A model generated the notes under the pieces. That model did no database searches and was not told the DNA's origin. It worked only from the letters and a program-made list of their open reading frames with translations. Source: Luteimonas gilva (GTDB taxonomy: Bacteria > Pseudomonadota > Gammaproteobacteria > Xanthomonadales > Xanthomonadaceae). Taken from it: a DNA stretch of 64,000 nt. The stretch is from NCBI RefSeq assembly GCF_005239095.1, contig NZ_SZUA01000003.1, positions 496,001 through 560,000 of the forward strand. Direction: 5' to 3'. Position 1 is the first letter of the stretch, and each line of letters begins with the position of its first letter. The translations under genes and the position numbers were made by a program. This document shows positions 60,045 through 64,000 of this stretch, piece by piece.

Positions 60045-60974
60045 TCAGACCGGCGTCAGCCAGGCTTGCGAGGCCGCTTCTTCGCCGCGAACCGTGCGCG
60101 CGTACAGCGCGGCCAGTTCGCGGCCGATCGGGTTGTCGCCGTAGGCGCGGTCGTCCGCGGCGGCGATCGGTGCGACTTCGGCAGCGGTGCCGCAGGCGAA
60201 AACTTCGTCGGCGTCGCGCAACTCTTCCAACGTCACCGGCCGAGACGGCGCGCCGCTCAGCGCGATCAGAGTATCGCGGGTGATGCCCGGCAGGGCATCG
60301 CGATGCTCGACCGCGGTGACGCGCCCGTCTTTTACGATGAAGACGTTGGCGCCGGTGCATTCGACGACGAATCCTCGCTCGTCGACGAACAAAGCCTCGT
60401 CGAAGCCGCGTGATTTGGCTTCGCGCTTGGCCAGGATCGAATTGACGTAAGCGCCGCACAGCTTCAGCGGCGGCAGCGAACTGGCGGGATTGCGCCGCCA
60501 CGGCGACACCGTCATCCGCGCCTTGGCGCCGCCCAGATGCACCAAGGTCGGCGTGGTCGCGACCATCAAATGCTGCGCATGACCGGCCACGTCCAGCCCG
60601 AAGCTTCCGGCGCCGACCCAAGCCAGCGGGCGGATATAGGCGTCGCGATGGCCGTTGGCGCGCAGCGCCTGCAGCACCGCTTCGGTCGCTTGCGCGGCGT
60701 CGAAGGCGATGCCCAGCAAATCGGCGCCCTTGCGCATGCGTTCCAGATGCTCCGGCAGGCGGAACACGGCGGCGCCGTTTTTAGTGGCGTAGCTGCGGAT
60801 GCCTTCGAACACGCCGCTGCCGTAATGCATGGCGTGGGTCGATAGGTCGGCTTGCAGCGCGTCAGCGTCGGCGATCTCGCCGTCGAACCACAGCTTCGGT
60901 TTGTCGCGCGTTTCGCGTTTTTCGGCGAACGCCGGCGCGTCGGCGCGCCGTTCCGCGGCGGTCGAGGTCAACAT
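60045..60974 (-). CDS. ilvE: Branched-chain-amino-acid aminotransferase
   Basis: A 309-aa PLP class IV aminotransferase making Val, Leu and Ile. Motifs: LWFDGEIADADALQADLSTH, HAMHYGSGVFEGIRSYATKN, LAWVGAGSFGLDVAG, LKLCGAYVNSILAKREAKSR (PLP Lys region) and GFDEALFVDERGFVVECTGA NV-type end with GITRDTLIALS. An N-terminal extension of ~25 residues (LTSTAAERRADAPAFAEKRE) precedes the fold. Starts overlap the ilvM end by 7 bases. Confidence 0.96.
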   Translation of the reverse strand: MLTSTAAERRADAPAFAEKRETRDKPKLWFDGEIADADALQADLSTHAMHYGSGVFEGIRSYATKNGAAVFRLPEHLERMRKGADLLGIAFDAAQATEAVLQALRANGHRDAYIRPLAWVGAGSFGLDVAGHAQHLMVATTPTLVHLGGAKARMTVSPWRRNPASSLPPLKLCGAYVNSILAKREAKSRGFDEALFVDERGFVVECTGANVFIVKDGRVTAVEHRDALPGITRDTLIALSGAPSRPVTLEELRDADEVFACGTAAEVAPIAAADDRAYGDNPIGRELAALYARTVRGEEAASQAWLTPV

Positions 60975-61201
60975 GGCGTCACCCGCGCTTCCAGGCAGTC
61001 GTAGAGCTTGGCGAGCTGGTGCTGCAGGGATTCGTCGGAGCGTTCGCCTTCGACGGTCATGCGCACGTACCAGCGGTCGCCGTCGGTTTGCGCTTCGCCG
61101 TCGACGGACAACGGGCGGAAACCGCGGCGCTCGGCGGTGCCGAGCACGCGCGCCAGCGCGCCTTCGGCTTGGCGCAAGGTGAGATCAAGCTGATAGCGCA
61201 T
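60968..61201 (-). CDS. ilvM: Acetolactate synthase small (ACT-like) subunit
   Basis: A 77-aa regulatory subunit of the IlvM type: MRYQLDLTLRQAEGALARVL, GTAERRGFRPLSVDGEAQTD and RWYVRMTVEGERSDESLQHQ. Small ACT domain, shorter than IlvN/IlvH. The frame is open upstream through ilvG; I chose the ATG at 61201 because it starts the ACT strand, overlapping the ilvG stop by 17 bases. Pairs with IlvG to form acetohydroxyacid synthase II. Confidence 0.9.
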   Translation of the reverse strand: MRYQLDLTLRQAEGALARVLGTAERRGFRPLSVDGEAQTDGDRWYVRMTVEGERSDESLQHQLAKLYDCLEARVTPC

Positions 61202-62945
61202 TGGAGGGTTCCTCGGATTCGGCGATGGGGGAAGCGACGGACAGCGAAGCGACTTCGTCGGCGTCGAGCATCTGCGCGTTGTTGCGGTTGGGCGGCACCA
61301 GCGGCCAAACGTTCGCCGCTTGGTCGATGGCCACATGCAGCACGGCCGGCCCCGGCGCGGCGAGCAGCGCCTGCAATGCGGAATCGACGCCGTCGGCGCG
61401 GTCGACGAACGAAGCCGGAATGCCAAACGCGGCGGCGACCGCGGCGAAATCGGGGTTGTCCGACAAATCCACTTCGGAATAGCGGCGCTCGAAGAACAGC
61501 TCCTGCCATTGCCGGACCATGCCCAGCGCCTGGTTGTCGAGCAGCACGATCTTGATCGGCAGTCGATAGCGGGCGATGGTCGCCAGCTCCTGCACGTTCA
61601 TTAGGAAGGAACCGTCGCCGCTGACGCAGATCACCTGCGCATCCGGATTTTCCGGCTCTCGCAGAGCGAGCAGCGCACCGATCGCGGCCGGCAGGCCGAA
61701 GCCCATCGCGCCGAGCGCGCCGCTGGTCAGGTGCTTGCGCGGGTCTTTGAGCCGCCAGTGCTGCGCGACCCACATTTGGTGCTGGCCGACGTCGCAGGAC
61801 ACCACCGCCTCGGGCGCCAATTCCGACAAGCGCTTCAGCAAGGCCGGCGCATACACGCTCTCGCCGGGCGCGTCGTAGCGCGCGGCATGCTGGCGCGCGC
61901 GCTGCTGGCAGGCCGCGCGCCACTGCTTTCGCGCGACGCCGTGGCGTCCGTGCAGGTGTGCGGCGCAGGGCAGGGTGAGCGCGGTCAGCGTCGTGCGGAT
62001 GTCGCCGCGCACGCCGACTTCGGCATGGCGCAGCTTGCCGATCTCGCAAGCGTCCAGGTCCATGTGCACGACCCGCGCATGCGGCGCGAATTCGGCCAGC
62101 TTGCCGGTGGCGCGATCGTCGAAGCGCGCACCGACCGCGATCAGCAGATCGCATTCCTGCACCGCCATGTTCGCGGCGCGGCTGCCGTGCATGCCGACCA
62201 TGCCCAGGTTCAGCGGATGAGCGGCCGGCAGCGCGCCCAAGCCCTTGAGCGTCAGCACCGCCGGGATTTGGGTCGCGTCGGCGAACAAGCGGAACGCTTG
62301 CACCGCATCGCCCAACACCAACCCGCCGCCGCCGTATAGCACCGGTTTCTGCGCCTGCGAGATCAGCGCCAACGCTGCGTGTAGAGAAGCATCCATCGGT
62401 GCGGGCACCGGATCGGTCGGCAGCGGCGCGTGCAGCGGCAGATGCGAAGCGTCGCCGTTCTGCACGTCTTTGGGTAAATCGATCAGCACCGGGCCCGGAC
62501 GGCCGGAGCGGGCGATGCGGAAGGCTTCGGCGAACATCCGCGGCAGGTCGTCGACGCTGCGCGGCAGGAAGCTGTGCTTGACGATAGGCATCGTCATGCC
62601 GAACACGTCGATTTCCTGGAACGCATCGGTACCCATCAGCGCGGTCGGCACCTGGCCGGTGACGATCACCATCGGCACCGAATCCAGCATCGCATCGGCG
62701 ATGCCGGTGACCAGGTTGGAGGCGCCGGGGCCGGAAGTGGCCACGCATACGCCGACGCGGCCGCCGGCGCGCGCATAGCCGTTCGCCGCGAACGCCGCGC
62801 CTTGTTCGTGCCGGACCAATACGTGTTTCAGGTCCGACCCGTGCAGCGCGTCGTAGAACGGCATGATCGCGCCGCCCGGATAACCGAACAGCGTGTCCAC
62901 GCCTTCCGCGGACAATGCTTGCACCAACCAGCGCGCCCCGTTCAT
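61185..62945 (-). CDS. ilvG: Acetolactate synthase large subunit
   Basis: A 586-aa ThDP/FAD enzyme condensing pyruvate (or pyruvate and 2-oxobutyrate). ThDP site: VDTLFGYPGGAIMPFYDALH; later CVATSGPGASNLVTGIADAM, DVFGMTMPIVKHSFLPRSVD, VISCDVGQHQMWVAQHW-like region and LVCVSGDGSFLMNVQELATI, and DNQALGMVRQWQELFFERRY (the C-terminal ThDP/FAD part). The pairing with a short ilvM indicates isozyme II. The start ATG is 1 base after the ilvC stop. The gene is intact. Confidence 0.97.
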   Translation of the reverse strand: MNGARWLVQALSAEGVDTLFGYPGGAIMPFYDALHGSDLKHVLVRHEQGAAFAANGYARAGGRVGVCVATSGPGASNLVTGIADAMLDSVPMVIVTGQVPTALMGTDAFQEIDVFGMTMPIVKHSFLPRSVDDLPRMFAEAFRIARSGRPGPVLIDLPKDVQNGDASHLPLHAPLPTDPVPAPMDASLHAALALISQAQKPVLYGGGGLVLGDAVQAFRLFADATQIPAVLTLKGLGALPAAHPLNLGMVGMHGSRAANMAVQECDLLIAVGARFDDRATGKLAEFAPHARVVHMDLDACEIGKLRHAEVGVRGDIRTTLTALTLPCAAHLHGRHGVARKQWRAACQQRARQHAARYDAPGESVYAPALLKRLSELAPEAVVSCDVGQHQMWVAQHWRLKDPRKHLTSGALGAMGFGLPAAIGALLALREPENPDAQVICVSGDGSFLMNVQELATIARYRLPIKIVLLDNQALGMVRQWQELFFERRYSEVDLSDNPDFAAVAAAFGIPASFVDRADGVDSALQALLAAPGPAVLHVAIDQAANVWPLVPPNRNNAQMLDADEVASLSVASPIAESEEPSNALSA

Positions 62946-62946
62946 G

Positions 62947-63972
62947 TCAGGCGGCCTCGGGCTGCGGTTTTCGCGCGGATTTGGCGGCGGCGGATTTCGC
63001 CGGCGCCTGCGGCGCGGTCGACAACCACTTCATGTTGGCGCGCAGCTTCTTGCCGACCGCTTCGATCGGATGCTCGAGATCGGCCTGCTTCAGCGCCTTG
63101 TAATTGGCGTTGCCGGCGGCGTATTCGGCGATCCACTGGCGGGCGAAAGTGCCGTCCTGGATTTCGGCTAGGATCTTCTTCATCTGCGCGCGCGCGTCGT
63201 CGTCGATCACGTAGGTGCCGCGGGTCAGCGCGCCGTATTGCGCGGTTTCGCTGATGAATTCGTGCATGCGGGTGATGCCGCCCTCGTAGAACAGGTCGAC
63301 GATCAGCTTCAGTTCGTGCAGGCACTCGTAGTAGGCGACTTCGGGTTGGTAACCGGCTTCGACCAGCGTTTCCCAGCCGGCCTGCACGAGCTTGGTGGCG
63401 CCGCCGCAGAGCACGGCTTGTTCGCCGAACAGGTCGGTCTCGGTTTCTTCCTTGAACGTGGTCCTGATCGCGTTCTGGCGCGCGCCGCCGATGCCGGCGC
63501 AATAGGTCAGCGCGAATTCCTCGGCGCGGCCGCTCTTGTCCTGGTGCACGGCGTAGACGCTGGGCACGCCGCGGCCGATCTCGTATTCGCGCCGCACCAG
63601 CGCGCCCGGGCCTTTCGGCGCGACCAGCACCACGTCCAGGTCTTCGCGCGGCGCGATCTGGCCGTAATGCACGTTGAAGCCGTGCGCGAACAGCAGGCAG
63701 GCGCCCGGCGCGATATTCGGCTCGATGGTTTCGCCGTACAGCTGCGGCTGGACCATGTCGGGCGTCAGCACGGCGACGAGTTCGGCGCCGCGCACCGCTT
63801 CGGCCGGCGTTTTCGGCGCGAAGCCGTCGGCCTTGGCCTTGATTTCGGTCGGGCCGCCCGGACGCAGGCCGACGGTGACGTCGAAGCCGGAATCGCGCAG
63901 GTTGAGGGCGTGCGCGCGGCCTTGGCTGCCGTAGCCGAGGATCGCTATCTTGGGTTTGCTTGCAGTGCTCAT
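62947..63972 (-). CDS. ilvC: Ketol-acid reductoisomerase
   Basis: A 341-aa Mg/NAD(P)H enzyme rearranging acetolactate in Val/Leu/Ile synthesis. It starts directly at the Rossmann motif [20 protein letters not shown] with no N-terminal extension, as in xanthomonad IlvC. Catalytic region: [40 protein letters not shown] and [20 protein letters not shown]. The C-terminus has an extra Ala/Lys tail ([16 protein letters not shown]). First gene seen in the operon on this strand; only 28 bases upstream are in the window, so any leader or attenuator is not visible. Confidence 0.96.
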   Translation of the reverse strand: MSTASKPKIAILGYGSQGRAHALNLRDSGFDVTVGLRPGGPTEIKAKADGFAPKTPAEAVRGAELVAVLTPDMVQPQLYGETIEPNIAPGACLLFAHGFNVHYGQIAPREDLDVVLVAPKGPGALVRREYEIGRGVPSVYAVHQDKSGRAEEFALTYCAGIGGARQNAIRTTFKEETETDLFGEQAVLCGGATKLVQAGWETLVEAGYQPEVAYYECLHELKLIVDLFYEGGITRMHEFISETAQYGALTRGTYVIDDDARAQMKKILAEIQDGTFARQWIAEYAAGNANYKALKQADLEHPIEAVGKKLRANMKWLSTAPQAPAKSAAAKSARKPQPEAA

Positions 63973-64000
63973 GTCGTTGGCCTGGTGGTGGAGGGGTTTC

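Overview
The window is high-GC, gene-dense chromosomal DNA from a gammaproteobacterium of the Xanthomonadaceae (Lysobacteraceae) type. The main reasons are a Clp-type CRP-like regulator that ends in the conserved SQELARLVGCSRE and KTVVLYGTR segments, the short xanthomonad-style ilvC followed by ilvG-ilvM and a leu block, a trpE preceded by a Trp-rich leader, and many dispersed inverted repeats that begin with GTAG. The genus cannot be fixed from this sequence alone. No phage, insertion sequence, integrase or CRISPR array is visible; nearly all non-genic DNA is taken up by small dispersed repeats.

Layout. 0-3.3 kb: the 3' end of tryptophan 2,3-dioxygenase, a NUDIX hydrolase, a POT peptide transporter and a thioredoxin-like lipoprotein. 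3.3-9.9 kb: a surface locus with a membrane-anchored winged-helix/TPR regulator, a YadA-type trimeric adhesin that carries a collagen-like segment, and a secreted subtilase. 10.1-13.7 kb: tyrosine catabolism (MarR regulator, hppD, hmgA), with a DUF559 nuclease gene flanked by inverted repeats lying between hppD and hmgA. 13.9-23.2 kb: mixed housekeeping and transport genes (Ca/Na antiporter, nhaA, DMT exporter, purC, rpe, a YegS-like lipid kinase).

23.4-32.1 kb: the tryptophan genes, a probable Trp leader plus trpE, trpG, trpD and trpC. They are interrupted by a two-component system and by small genes (CPCC protein, ABM monooxygenase, HAD phosphatase). 32.3-36.4 kb: a GNAT, clp, speD, coq7, rplM-rpsI and tRNA-Gln(CUG). 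36.6-48.4 kb: a small secreted protein, a 2OG-Fe dioxygenase, an LpxL-type acyltransferase, waaA, tolC, pcm and a TetR-controlled RND efflux pair. 48.7-54.0 kb: a 2-oxoacid:ferredoxin oxidoreductase operon (GltD-like flavoprotein with ferredoxin domains, KorA, a small membrane protein, KorB). 54.1-64.0 kb, minus strand: a nearly continuous branched-chain amino-acid operon in the order ilvC-ilvG-ilvM-ilvE-ilvA-leuA-leuC-leuD-leuB, with most junctions overlapping.

The most unusual theme is the repeats. At least eight inverted-repeat families occur. Copies supply the stop codon of the NUDIX gene, trpD, the LpxL-type gene and a hypothetical gene. They also encode the C-terminal tails of the DUF559 protein and of the threonine dehydratase, and they bracket the DUF559 gene in inverted orientation. 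That bracketed gene is my best candidate for an under-described mobile unit. Other leads are the Trp leader with an overlapping hairpin, the adhesin/protease/regulator locus with a direct-repeat site in front, a nested palindrome between clp and speD, and the MarR operator at hppD.
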